NCBI GenBank assembly: GCA_043806415.1
Contig: JAZDHB010000050.1
Span: 1-18,092 of the forward strand
Length of the DNA stretch: 18,092 nucleotides
Source: CAIXYX01 sp043806415
GTDB taxonomy: Archaea > Micrarchaeota > Micrarchaeia > Anstonellales > Anstonellaceae
Reading direction: 5' to 3'
The notes beneath the pieces were generated by a model. The model worked only from the letters and a program-made list of their open reading frames with translations, searched no databases and was not told the DNA's origin. Positions 1-6,809 of this stretch are shown here, one piece after another; position 1 is the stretch's first letter; each line of letters starts with the position of its first letter. Made by a program: the position numbers and the translations under genes.

Positions 1-1
1 C

Positions 2-82
2 ATCGGCCTCGAGCCGGTTTTTGAGCGCTTCGACGTCTGCTTCAAGCTCGCCGATGGAAAAATCGACATGAAAGAGCACTGA
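2..82 (+). CDS. C-terminal end of an unidentified upstream protein (partial)
   Basis: An open frame enters from the left edge and ends at TGA 80-82, giving 26 residues that finish in DGKIDMKEH. The codons follow the usual coding pattern of this GC-rich genome: third positions are richest in G/C, second positions poorest. The fragment is too short to name a family. The opposite strand is also open from a TTG at 112 to the edge and would give a coiled-coil-like peptide, but its third-position bias is weaker, so I prefer the plus-strand reading. Confidence is limited because only 26 codons are visible. Confidence 0.45.
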   Translation: MGLEPVFERFDVCFKLADGKIDMKEH

Positions 83-129
83 TCTTCGAAGCTCGCGTTG
101 CTCTTTCGTCAAGCTCCCTATTTCCCGGC

Positions 130-171
130 TTTATAATTCTCTTCCCCAATCATCTGACCTGCTTTTATAAA
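130..171 (+). promoter_or_regulatory. Candidate archaeal promoter(s) of cdc48
   Basis: Two TATA-like boxes lie in the gap before cdc48: TTTATAATT at 130-138 and TTTTATAAA at 163-171. The second is about 40 bases before the ATG at 206. With the usual archaeal distance of about 25 bases from box to start of transcription, it predicts a short leader. The first sits in a 15-base string (130-144) that recurs exactly at 10186-10200 upstream of HMG-CoA reductase. Initiation sites are inferred. Confidence 0.5.
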
Positions 172-205
172 CCTTGTTTGAGTTGCCAAAACCAAAGGAA
201 CAAGG

Positions 206-2449
206 ATGATTCTTATGGCGCAAAAATCCATCGAACTGAAGGTGGCCGAAGCCCTGCAGAACGACGTGGGCCGGGGCCTCGTGCGCATCGACGGCCGCGC
301 GCGCAAGGAGCTGGACGTCTCCACCGGCGACATCGTCGAGCTGAGAGGCAAGCGCACCACGGCCGCGCTCGTGTGGCAGGCCCACCCCCAGGACGAGGGC
401 ATGAACATCATCCGCATGGACGGCTACCTGCGCCAGAACACCGGCGTGGCCCTGGGCGACAAGGTCATCGTCAAGAAGGCCGAATTGAAAGAGGCCAAGA
501 AGGTGGTGCTCGCGCCCACCCAGCCCATGAAATACTCGCCCGGCTTCGACCAGTTCGTCAAGAAAAAACTCATCGGCCGTGCCCTCACGCGGGGCGACAC
601 GATTTTCATCGGCGTGTTCGGCACCTCATTCCCGCTCATGGCAGCCATCGTGCAGCCGGCCGGCATCGTGCTGGTCAACGAGAACACCGACCTGGTGCTC
701 AAAGAGGAGCCGGTCAAGGAGGCCGGCACGTCCGCCGTCACCTCCATCTCGTACGAGGACGTCGGCGGCCTGAAGGAAGAGGTGCAGCGCATCCGCGAGA
801 TGGTGGAGCTGCCCATCCGCCACCCCGAGCTGTTCGAGCGCCTCGGCATCGAGGCGCCCAAGGGCGTGCTCATCTACGGCCCGCCCGGCACGGGAAAAAC
901 GCTCCTGGCCAAGGCCGTCGCCTCCGAATCCGAGGCGAATTTCATCCACATCGCCGGTCCCGAGCTGGTGTCCAAGTTCGTGGGCGAATCCGAAGAGCGC
1001 CTGCGCCAGCTCTTCAAGGACGCGGAGGAGAACGCCCCCTCCATCATCTTCATGGACGAGATCGACGCCATCGCGCCCAAGCGCGAAGAGGTGACCGGCG
1101 AGGTCGAGCGGCGCATGGTCAGCCAGCTGCTCACCCTGCTCGATGGCCTCAAGGCAAGAGGCAAAGTCATCGTCATCGGCGCCACCAACCGGCCCAATTC
1201 CATCGACCAGGCCCTGCGCCGCCCCGGGCGGTTCGACCGCGAGATCGAGATCGGCGTGCCGGACCGCAACGCCCGCTTCGAGATTTTGCAGATCCACACG
1301 CGTTCCATGCCCATCCACGAGGAGGACAACAAGAACGGCAAGCTCATCGAGGAGCTGGCCAACATCACCCACGGCTACACGGGCGCCGACATCTCGTCCC
1401 TGGTCAAGGAGGCGGCCATGAAGACGCTGCGGCGCATCCTGCCCAAGATCAACCTCGACGAAGATTATATCCCCCCGCAAGTGCTGGATGACCTGCGCGT
1501 CACGCGCGAGGACTTCTTCAACGCCCTGCGCGAGATCCATCCCTCCGCCCTGCGCGAGGTGTTCATCGAGCGGCCCAACATCAAGTGGGCCGACATCGGC
1601 GGCCTCTCCGACGTCAAGAGCGAGCTTAAGGAGGCGGTCGAGCTGCCCTTGCGCCATCCTGAGGTGTTCGGCAAGTTCGGCATCCGGCCCGTCAAGGGCA
1701 TCCTCCTGGTCGGGCTTCCCGGCACGGGAAAGACCATGTTCGCCAAGGCGGTCGCCACCGAGACCGAGACGAATTTCATCTCCATCAAGGGGCCGGAAGT
1801 GCTCTCCAAATGGGTGGGCGAGTCCGAGAAGACCGTGCGCGAGCTGTTCCGCAAGGCCCGCCTCGCGGCGCCCTGCATCATCTTCATCGACGAGCTGGAT
1901 TCCATCGCCATGCACCGCTCGGCCGGCACGGAAGAGGGCGGCAGCCGGGTGGGCGAGCGCGTGGTGGACACGCTGCTCACCGAGATGGACGGGCTTCAAT
2001 CCCTCAAGAACATCCTCGTCATCGGCGCCACCAACCGGCCCGACATCCTCGACCCGGCGCTCATGCGCGCGGGCCGCTTCGACCGCGTGGTCGAGATCCC
2101 GGTGCCCGACGAGGCCACGCGCCTCGAGATTTTCAAGGTGCACTCTCGCAAGATGCCCCTCGCCAAGGCGGTCGATCTCCCCAAGATGGCCCACGCATCG
2201 GAAGGGTTCACGGGGGCCGACATCGAGAACCTCTGCCGGGAAGCCGGCATGGAAGCCATCCGGCGCCTCTCGGCCAAGAATTCCAAGGCCGGCGCGGACT
2301 GGTCCAAGATCACGGAGAGCGGCGAGGCCGCCATCCTCGAGGCCGATTTCGCCTCGGCGCTCGCGCGCATCAAGCCCTCTTTCGGCAAGGCCGATCTGGA
2401 ACGCATCCGCAAGTTCACCTCGACCAAGACCGATAGCATGTACCGCTAA
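206..2449 (+). CDS. cdc48: CDC48/VCP (VAT)-type double AAA+ ATPase
   Basis: This is a 747-residue hexameric unfoldase of the p97/CDC48/VAT family. It uses ATP to extract and unfold proteins and can feed them to the 20S proteasome. The N-terminal substrate domain (about 1-190) opens with IELKVAEALQNDVGRG, typical of the family. The D1 ATPase has Walker A GPPGTGKT at 225-232, Walker B IIFMDE at 280-285 and pore loop KFVGESE. The D2 ATPase has Walker A GLPGTGKT at 503-510, Walker B IIFIDE at 558-563 and pore loop KWVGESE. Both domains keep the GATNRP and GRFDR (arginine-finger) segments. The last three residues, MYR, fit the hydrophobic-Tyr-X tail used to dock on the proteasome. Length is normal. 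The in-frame ATG at 215 is an alternative start. The D2 P-loop has Leu where Pro is usual. A TATA-like box lies upstream. Confidence 0.97.
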   Translation: MILMAQKSIELKVAEALQNDVGRGLVRIDGRARKELDVSTGDIVELRGKRTTAALVWQAHPQDEGMNIIRMDGYLRQNTGVALGDKVIVKKAELKEAKKVVLAPTQPMKYSPGFDQFVKKKLIGRALTRGDTIFIGVFGTSFPLMAAIVQPAGIVLVNENTDLVLKEEPVKEAGTSAVTSISYEDVGGLKEEVQRIREMVELPIRHPELFERLGIEAPKGVLIYGPPGTGKTLLAKAVASESEANFIHIAGPELVSKFVGESEERLRQLFKDAEENAPSIIFMDEIDAIAPKREEVTGEVERRMVSQLLTLLDGLKARGKVIVIGATNRPNSIDQALRRPGRFDREIEIGVPDRNARFEILQIHTRSMPIHEEDNKNGKLIEELANITHGYTGADISSLVKEAAMKTLRRILPKINLDEDYIPPQVLDDLRVTREDFFNALREIHPSALREVFIERPNIKWADIGGLSDVKSELKEAVELPLRHPEVFGKFGIRPVKGILLVGLPGTGKTMFAKAVATETETNFISIKGPEVLSKWVGESEKTVRELFRKARLAAPCIIFIDELDSIAMHRSAGTEEGGSRVGERVVDTLLTEMDGLQSLKNILVIGATNRPDILDPALMRAGRFDRVVEIPVPDEATRLEIFKVHSRKMPLAKAVDLPKMAHASEGFTGADIENLCREAGMEAIRRLSAKNSKAGADWSKITESGEAAILEADFASALARIKPSFGKADLERIRKFTSTKTDSMYR

Positions 2450-2520
2450 AACAAAGCTGCGCCGCTAAAGCAAAGCAAAGCGCGGGCGGGCCATGCAAAC
2501 GGGCGGTTTGGCGCGCGAGC

Positions 2521-2623
2521 GAAAGGTTGCCGGCGAAAGGCTAACGGGCGGCGCGGAAAGGTCAACCGGCGGCAAGGAAAGGCGGTGAGGAAAGGTTAAG
2601 CGCCGGCACGGAAAGGTTAATAG
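2521..2623 (+). repeat. Six GAAAGG-headed degenerate repeat units, possible tandem BRE/TATA elements
   Basis: In the gap after cdc48, GAAAGG occurs at 2521, 2535, 2556, 2577, 2590 and 2611, spaced 14, 21, 21, 13 and 21 bases. Most copies continue as TTAA or a close variant and then a CGGCG-rich tail. The last copy reads GGAAAGGTTAATA, which resembles an archaeal TFB recognition element followed by a weak TATA box. It lies about 45 bases before the ATG at 2666. The repetition is seen directly; a promoter or regulator-binding role is inferred. The only other structure I saw in this 216-base gap is a repeated CCGCTAAA at 2443 and 2462. Confidence 0.5.
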
Positions 2624-2665
2624 GCGGCCGATGCATAGCTGTCCATCAGTAGGGTGGGGAAAACC

Positions 2666-3076
2666 ATGCGCATCATTTTCTTTGCGAAAGCATTTGCCGG
2701 CTTCACCATATTGGCCATGCTCGCCGCCTTCGCCACGCCATTCCTCGTCCCGGAGGTGGGCGCCGGCGGCCTCATCGTGCGCCTCTTCCAGTACGAGGCG
2801 CTCGCCTTCGCCCTCGCGCTCCTGCTCACCATCGTCTATCCGCGCCTCCTGGGCGTGTCCAAGGGCGAGCGGGTGCTCATCATCACCAATGATCCGGTGG
2901 CCAACCACCTCATCATCCGCCTCGCCACGGCCCTGGAGCACAAGAAGCTCCACGAGCTCATCAAGGTGGGGCTGGACGACGGCTCCGAAGTGGTGGGCCT
3001 GGTGGATTCGTATCCGGGCATCATCTCGCCCGCGCGCGTGTCGGTCAAGGCCGAGAACAACCTGAAAGTCATTTAA
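2666..3076 (+). CDS. Small membrane protein of unknown function
   Basis: This 136-residue protein is of no family I recognise. Two hydrophobic segments are visible near the N-terminus (about residues 3-22 and 37-57), followed by a soluble tail of about 75 residues with alternating hydrophobic strands (KGERVLIITNDP, EVVGLVDSYPG). It looks like a two-helix anchor with a small cytoplasmic or extracytoplasmic domain. I chose the ATG at 2666 because GGGTGGGG lies just upstream; a GTG at 2654 would add four residues. The gene ends 53 bases before the M50 protease and is co-directional with it, so the two may be cotranscribed and functionally linked. That link is inference. Confidence 0.75.
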   Translation: MRIIFFAKAFAGFTILAMLAAFATPFLVPEVGAGGLIVRLFQYEALAFALALLLTIVYPRLLGVSKGERVLIITNDPVANHLIIRLATALEHKKLHELIKVGLDDGSEVVGLVDSYPGIISPARVSVKAENNLKVI

Positions 3077-3129
3077 ACCGGCCCCGCGAACTCATTCCGC
3101 CGTATCCATATCCTGCATGAGGTCATCGT

Positions 3130-3816
3130 ATGTACGCTTCCTTCCCTTCCACCGCCCGCCCGCGCTTCGAGATCGACGCCGACGAGCTCTTCCAGATCCT
3201 CATCTCCATCTTCGCCATCTGCCTCTCGCTGGCGCTCGTCAACGCGGGCCTCAAGCTCGACCCGGGCGAGTTCGCCATCCTCATGGCCATCTTCGCGCTC
3301 ACCGTCGGCCCGGGATTCATCCTGCACGAGATGGCGCACAAGTATTTCGCCATCAAATACGGCGCGCACGCGCGCTTTACAGCCTGGACGTGGGGCCTGG
3401 GCCTCATGCTCGCCCTCGCCATCATCCCCCAGCTGTTGGGTATCCAGTTCCCGCTCTTCCTCGCTCCGGGCGCGGTGATGATTTATGCCATGCGCCCGCT
3501 CTCCTCGCGCGAGAACGGCATCATCTCGCTGGCCGGCCCGGCCACCAACATCGCCATCGCCATGCTCTTCTTCGTGCTGGGCGTCATCCTCATGGCCAGC
3601 GGGGGCTCGTTCGCCCTGACGGCCACGCGCGCCATCCCGCTCTGGACCGTCGCGCTCATCGGCCTGCAGGTCAACCTGGGGCTGGCGGCCTTCAACCTCC
3701 TGCCCTTCTTCCCCCTCGACGGCGCCAAGGTGATGGCCTGGAACTGGAAAATCTGGCTGGCCGCCTTCCTCATCGCCTTCTTAGGCGCGGGCTCGCTCTC
3801 GGGCATGCTGGGCTAA
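3130..3816 (+). CDS. M50 (site-2 protease) family intramembrane metalloprotease
   Basis: A 228-residue polytopic membrane protein with the signature of the site-2 protease family, which cleaves membrane-spanning substrates inside the bilayer using zinc. HEMAH at residues 66-70 supplies two zinc ligands and the catalytic Glu67. NLLPFFPLDG around 189-198 supplies the third ligand, Asp197. About six hydrophobic segments surround these motifs. No PDZ or CBS domain is present, so this is a minimal form. The ATG at 3130 is preceded by GAGGT at 3119-3123, matching the spacing used by other genes here. The gene ends 9 bases before the Bud32-like kinase start and follows a small membrane protein; substrates are unknown. 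Confidence 0.92.
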   Translation: MYASFPSTARPRFEIDADELFQILISIFAICLSLALVNAGLKLDPGEFAILMAIFALTVGPGFILHEMAHKYFAIKYGAHARFTAWTWGLGLMLALAIIPQLLGIQFPLFLAPGAVMIYAMRPLSSRENGIISLAGPATNIAIAMLFFVLGVILMASGGSFALTATRAIPLWTVALIGLQVNLGLAAFNLLPFFPLDGAKVMAWNWKIWLAAFLIAFLGAGSLSGMLG

Positions 3817-3825
3817 GGTGTTCCC

Positions 3826-4593
3826 ATGGTTTTGTCGCGCGAACCCGATCATGAACGCGCCCGGGCGGTTTTAGCCGATTCCGCCCAGGAAGGCAGCCAT
3901 GCGCCCGGCTCCTTCGCGGAAGGCGCCGAAGCCGTCCTTCTTCCCGACCGCTTCCTCTCGTATCCCGCCCTCAGGAAAGTGCGCCTCCAAAAACCCTACC
4001 GTCCGCCGGCCCTTGATGCCAGAATCCGCTCCAGCCGCACGCGGATCGAGGCCCGCCTGCTTTCCAAGTCCAAATCCGCAGGCGTGCCCTGCCCGCACGT
4101 GTTCGCGGTCGGCGCGGATTACATCCTGATGGAAAAGCTCGGGGGCTGCACGCTAAACCGCCTCGCGGCGGGCAGGATTCCCGCGTGGGCCTGCGAGCGC
4201 GCCGGCATCTTCCTCGCCCGGTTGCATTCGGCCGGCATCATCCACGGCGATTACACGCCAGCGAACCTGATGTGGGACAAGAAAAACGCAAAAGACGGCA
4301 AGGAAGGAAAAGACGCGGATCTTTTCGTGATCGATTTCGGCCTCGGTTCCATCTCCTCCGACATCGAGGACCACGCGGTGGACGTGCTCACCATGAAGAA
4401 GGCGCTCAAGGGGGAGAAGGAACAGAAAGCGTTTATGGACGGATACGAGAAGGAAGGGGGGACGCGAACAGCGCGGGCGAAGGAGGGCGAGGCACGGACG
4501 AGCGCGGGCGGAACGGCCTTCTCGGCCCCGCGCGTGCTCGTTCACATGGCCGAAGTGGAGAAGCGGGCGCGCTACCAGGACCGGGGCGGATGA
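3826..4593 (+). CDS. bud32: Bud32-type (Kae1-associated) atypical small kinase, KEOPS subunit
   Basis: This 255-residue protein matches the Bud32/PRPK family, the ATPase/kinase subunit of the KEOPS complex that works with Kae1 in threonylcarbamoylation of tRNA A37. Visible motifs are GAEAVLL near residue 33, KPYRPPALDARIRSSRT (the family's K-YR-P-LD-IR-RT block) near 57-73, the catalytic loop HGDYTPANLM with Asp142 and Asn147, IDFG with Asp170, and EDHAVDVLTMKKAL afterwards. It stands alone rather than being fused to Kae1, as it is in some archaea. The roughly 30-residue N-terminal extension, a charged insert before the DFG segment and a low-complexity tail are unusual. AGGTG at 3815-3819, overlapping the M50 stop codon, supports the ATG at 3826 and suggests coupled translation. 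Confidence 0.9.
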   Translation: MVLSREPDHERARAVLADSAQEGSHAPGSFAEGAEAVLLPDRFLSYPALRKVRLQKPYRPPALDARIRSSRTRIEARLLSKSKSAGVPCPHVFAVGADYILMEKLGGCTLNRLAAGRIPAWACERAGIFLARLHSAGIIHGDYTPANLMWDKKNAKDGKEGKDADLFVIDFGLGSISSDIEDHAVDVLTMKKALKGEKEQKAFMDGYEKEGGTRTARAKEGEARTSAGGTAFSAPRVLVHMAEVEKRARYQDRGG

Positions 4594-4680
4594 TGCAGCG
4601 CGGCCGCCCGCAGGGGTCGGCGAGCCGTTCATCGCATCTGTCCGTCACCCACGCGCCGATTCTCACCCCGCGTCCGCTGG

Positions 4681-4715
4681 CGAAAAAAGAAAAACAAAGA
4701 TGAGAAAGCAAAATC
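4681..4715 (-). terminator. T-rich candidate terminator on the minus strand
   Basis: Read on the minus strand, this stretch is a run of T clusters (TTTTGC, CTTTG, TTTTTC, TTTTTTCG). It lies beyond the eL41-like gene and the three hairpins. Archaeal RNA polymerase commonly terminates at such oligo-T tracts. It would close a short minus-strand transcript covering eL41 and the hairpins. The plus-strand region 4594-4680 shows no gene or signal. Confidence 0.45.
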
Positions 4716-4742
4716 CCGTGAGGGGGGAATCAGGAGGACCCG

Positions 4743-4826
4743 AATCGGCTGAGGCCGATTGGGCCCAGAGGCGCGTTTCGACGCGCCTCTCGGGGCCTCA
4801 AACTGAAGGGGGGACGCCTCCCCCCT
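4743..4826 (-). ncRNA. Series of three strong hairpins (structured RNA or 3' UTR element)
   Basis: Three consecutive perfect inverted repeats are seen. AATCGGC/GCCGATT (4743-4749 with 4754-4760) has a 4-base loop. AGAGGCGCGT/ACGCGCCTCT (4767-4776 with 4781-4790) has a 4-base loop (TTCG) and an outer GGCCC/GGGCC extension at 4762-4766 with 4793-4797. AGGGGGGA/TCCCCCCT (4807-4814 with 4819-4826) has a CGCC loop. TGAGGCC at 4750-4756 can instead pair with GGCCTCA at 4794-4800, which would break the first hairpin. The strand is inferred: on the minus strand the hairpins follow the eL41 stop at 4837 and precede an oligo-T tract. I recognise no known RNA family. Confidence 0.5.
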
Positions 4827-4836
4827 GCGGTTCGGC

Positions 4837-4950
4837 TTACAGCTCGCCGACTCTCCGTTTCATCCGGCGTTTGAGCCGTTTGCGCCGTTTCTTGAGCCAT
4901 TTCCAGCGCATGCGGCCCTTCTTCTTCCATTTTCGAGGTCTGGAACCCAA
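4837..4950 (-). CDS. rpl41e: Probable ribosomal protein eL41 (L41e)
   Basis: From the ATG at 4911 this frame encodes 24 residues beginning MRWKWLKKRRKRLKRR and ending in VGEL. Eukaryotic and archaeal eL41 is a 25-residue single helix beginning MRAKWRKKR followed by RLKRKRRK; the Trp, Lys and Arg positions line up closely. eL41 sits at the interface of the two ribosomal subunits. A TTG at 4950 would extend it to 37 residues starting MGSRPRKWKKKGR. I favour this start because GGTGA at 4955-4959 on the coding strand stands four bases before it, the spacing used elsewhere here. The gene is divergent from the 537-residue protein and is followed by three hairpins. Very short basic peptides can arise by chance, but the match in order and length is good. 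Confidence 0.7.
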   Translation of the reverse strand: MGSRPRKWKKKGRMRWKWLKKRRKRLKRRMKRRVGEL

Positions 4951-4997
4951 AGTTTCACCTAAATGTAAATCGCTTGACGATTGTCTTCATATTGCGT

Positions 4998-5057
4998 CTA
5001 TAAGTTTAAAAGCATTCAGTCGGACGCGTGTTTAAATATGTCGTTTTATATATAATA
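4998..5057. promoter_or_regulatory. Divergent promoter region between eL41 and the HExxH gene
   Basis: The AT-rich gap has TTTAAATAT at 5031-5039, about 25 bases before the plus-strand ATG at 5060, which predicts a leaderless mRNA. A second box, TTTTATATATAATA at 5044-5057, is too close to that ATG to serve it in the usual way. On the minus strand, CTTTTAAAC (around 5004-5012) and TTATAG (4999-5004) are placed to transcribe the eL41-like gene with a short leader. Assignments rest on spacing only. Confidence 0.5.
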
Positions 5058-5059
5058 GC

Positions 5060-6673
5060 ATGGGATCAATCCCGATTCAAAAATCCGGTGCGTCCGCGCC
5101 TTCCCCGTCCAGTCCGAGTCCGTCGGACGATTTGAGTCCTGCGCAACTGGCCGAAATGAAATACCACGCCCACCGAATTCTTGTCGGCAGCGAAGCCTTC
5201 CGGAAAGCGCAGCTCTATTCTTCCCTCTCCTCCAAGCTTATCGAGAAGGAAACCGCATGGGCGGGCCCGTTGCCGCCCGACCAGAAAAAAAACTACCAAC
5301 ACGTGATCGAAGGGCTCGGTCTGCTCGCTCTCCGATCCATCCAGCAACTCTCCGATATGCCATGGGGAGAAAATCAGCCGTACCGCATCGGCGGACACCT
5401 ATCCTCGTCATCTTACTCCTGGTGGCAGTTCCGTCATCCAATCCACCCGGACGAAATCGTGGTAAATGATATCCTGAAAATCAATTCCCCGCAAATCGGG
5501 GCGGAAAACGCCTTCCACGTCGATTCGCAGCTCGGATTCTATTCGCAGTCCAGCGGCTTGTACCAGCCTCCCACTGATCGGATATACATCATCGATAATC
5601 CTTCGCGGGAGTATCGGGGCTACGGTTATGAGAGGGCCTATGAAAAACTCGACGCCTACCGCTCCGGCATTTCCAGCGAATTTTCGAGCCAGTTGCTGCT
5701 GGATCACGAGAAAGCCCACCGCCATTTCCGGCAGCAAACCGGTTCAGCGGCCACTTTGTATTTTCTCGCCGAACGGATCGATCCAAGCGATAAAAAGAAT
5801 CCCAAGGGGAAGCAATATTCGTGCAACGAGTTGCTGGGCGGAGCGAACGAACTGCAAGCGTATGCGGGCCAGGCTCGCAGGGATCCTTACGAGTTGGCGT
5901 TTTACGTCTCATGGGCCTTGCGCAATCCGAAACAGGTCAACCCGCCTTATCTTCCGGCCTTCGAGGGCCTGATGAATTATGTGGCCAGACCCCGCGGACC
6001 CCTCAAATGGCTCTCCGTCTTCCATGATGTCGTCTCCCAGTCCGCTTCCCGGGCGACCAAATTCCTGGACGCGATCATCTCGTTTTTGAAAATCCCGTGG
6101 AAGCGAGCGGACGAGGCCGCAGCCTCCCGTCGTTATGGCTACAATTATCCCCTGCGCTCCCTGTTGCGGCTCGCCGCGATGCCTCCCGCCATCATTACCG
6201 TCCCGTTCCATCTGGCCAAGTTCGCGATTTTCGTGTCCAACACCGCGTTCAACGCCTTCGTCCACGTGCTCGTGCTCGACAAGCGCGTGAAACGGGTGTA
6301 TGATCCGCACAAATTCTGGACCGTCAAGCGGCTCGCGAAGCGTTTCATCAAGAACGATGAGCGGTTGAAGGAACTCCAGGAGAGTCTGGGCCTGGCGGCG
6401 TTCGAGAAGGAGTTCAAGCGCGGCGGCCTGGGCGCGAAATTCGAAGCCCAGAACGACGAATTGGCCTCCGTCCGGACGGATCCCGCATCCATCCGACGGA
6501 TCCTGGAGCCGGCCTTCGTTGCCCTCGATCCGGAAGCCCGCCGCTCGATGGCCGGCCCCGGTTACGGGAGCGCCGAGTCCGTCGCCGCGGCCGTGTGCGA
6601 GGCGTTCGATGAAATGAGGAAGACGTCCGCCCAATTCACGCGCCTGCTCAAGAAGCAGTTCGGCTCCCGCTAA
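5060..6673 (+). CDS. Large uncharacterised protein with an HExxH metallopeptidase-like motif
   Basis: A 537-residue protein that I cannot assign to a named family. The N-terminus is Pro/Ser-rich (about 8-25). DHEKAHRHF contains an HExxH zinc motif with His216, Glu217 and His220. Downstream, NELLGGANELQAY offers Glu257 or Glu264 as a third ligand, the arrangement of gluzincin peptidases. A hydrophobic stretch at about 367-407 could contact or span the membrane. A charged helical C-terminus follows, including a KRLAKRFIKNDERLKELQ segment. No signal peptide is visible. Codon choice is less G/C-biased at third positions than in neighbouring genes, which may mean lower expression or recent acquisition. 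It appears monocistronic: its own TATA-like box lies 25 bases upstream and T-rich tracts follow. A peptidase role is inferred from the motif alone. Confidence 0.8.
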   Translation: MGSIPIQKSGASAPSPSSPSPSDDLSPAQLAEMKYHAHRILVGSEAFRKAQLYSSLSSKLIEKETAWAGPLPPDQKKNYQHVIEGLGLLALRSIQQLSDMPWGENQPYRIGGHLSSSSYSWWQFRHPIHPDEIVVNDILKINSPQIGAENAFHVDSQLGFYSQSSGLYQPPTDRIYIIDNPSREYRGYGYERAYEKLDAYRSGISSEFSSQLLLDHEKAHRHFRQQTGSAATLYFLAERIDPSDKKNPKGKQYSCNELLGGANELQAYAGQARRDPYELAFYVSWALRNPKQVNPPYLPAFEGLMNYVARPRGPLKWLSVFHDVVSQSASRATKFLDAIISFLKIPWKRADEAAASRRYGYNYPLRSLLRLAAMPPAIITVPFHLAKFAIFVSNTAFNAFVHVLVLDKRVKRVYDPHKFWTVKRLAKRFIKNDERLKELQESLGLAAFEKEFKRGGLGAKFEAQNDELASVRTDPASIRRILEPAFVALDPEARRSMAGPGYGSAESVAAAVCEAFDEMRKTSAQFTRLLKKQFGSR

Positions 6674-6751
6674 AACGTTTTTGGGCGCGCCTCGTGCACG
6701 CGCGTTCCTGCCCGACGAGCGACCGGACGGCGTAAGGCGATCGGGGCGCGT

Positions 6752-6804
6752 CTTTTGCGCCTGTTTTTTCCCTTTCCCTTCCGCCTGTTTTTTCCCTTTT
6801 TTTT
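6752..6804 (+). terminator. Tandem oligo-T terminator with an internal direct repeat
   Basis: Downstream of the HExxH gene, the string CGCCTGTTTTTTCCCTTT occurs at 6758-6775 and again at 6782-6799, giving three long T runs. A short GGCGC/GCGCC stem precedes the first. Oligo-T tracts are the usual archaeal termination signal, so this probably ends the 5060-6673 transcript before the promoter of the channel gene. Confidence 0.6.
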
Positions 6805-6809
6805 ACGAA

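Noticed and set aside
1..112. Minus-strand partial gene from TTG 112, coiled-coil-like peptide
   Set aside because: It shares codon boundaries with the plus-strand frame ending at 82, and the plus reading has the better third-position G/C bias. Only the edge is visible, so it remains a weak alternative.
178..1491. Long plus-strand frame of 437 codons overlapping cdc48
   Set aside because: It gives an Arg/His/Pro-rich shadow peptide in another frame of cdc48, whose own frame has complete AAA domains.
626..2194. Long open minus-strand frame opposite cdc48 (522 codons)
   Set aside because: It is a by-product of strong G/C bias at third positions of cdc48. The peptide is rich in Asp, His, Gly and Leu and has no family features.
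2465..2953. Minus-strand frame of 162 codons covering the GAAAGG repeats
   Set aside because: It overlaps the plus-strand membrane protein almost fully, has a low-complexity Glu/Gly-rich sequence, and lacks a visible promoter or ribosome-binding site.
4594..4742. Possible tRNA or other stable RNA after bud32
   Set aside because: No acceptor stem, anticodon arm or T-loop pattern could be found on either strand.
4730..4930. Minus-strand 66-codon frame overlapping eL41
   Set aside because: It runs through the hairpins and is in a different frame from the basic eL41-like peptide, which has a better family match and a Shine-Dalgarno.
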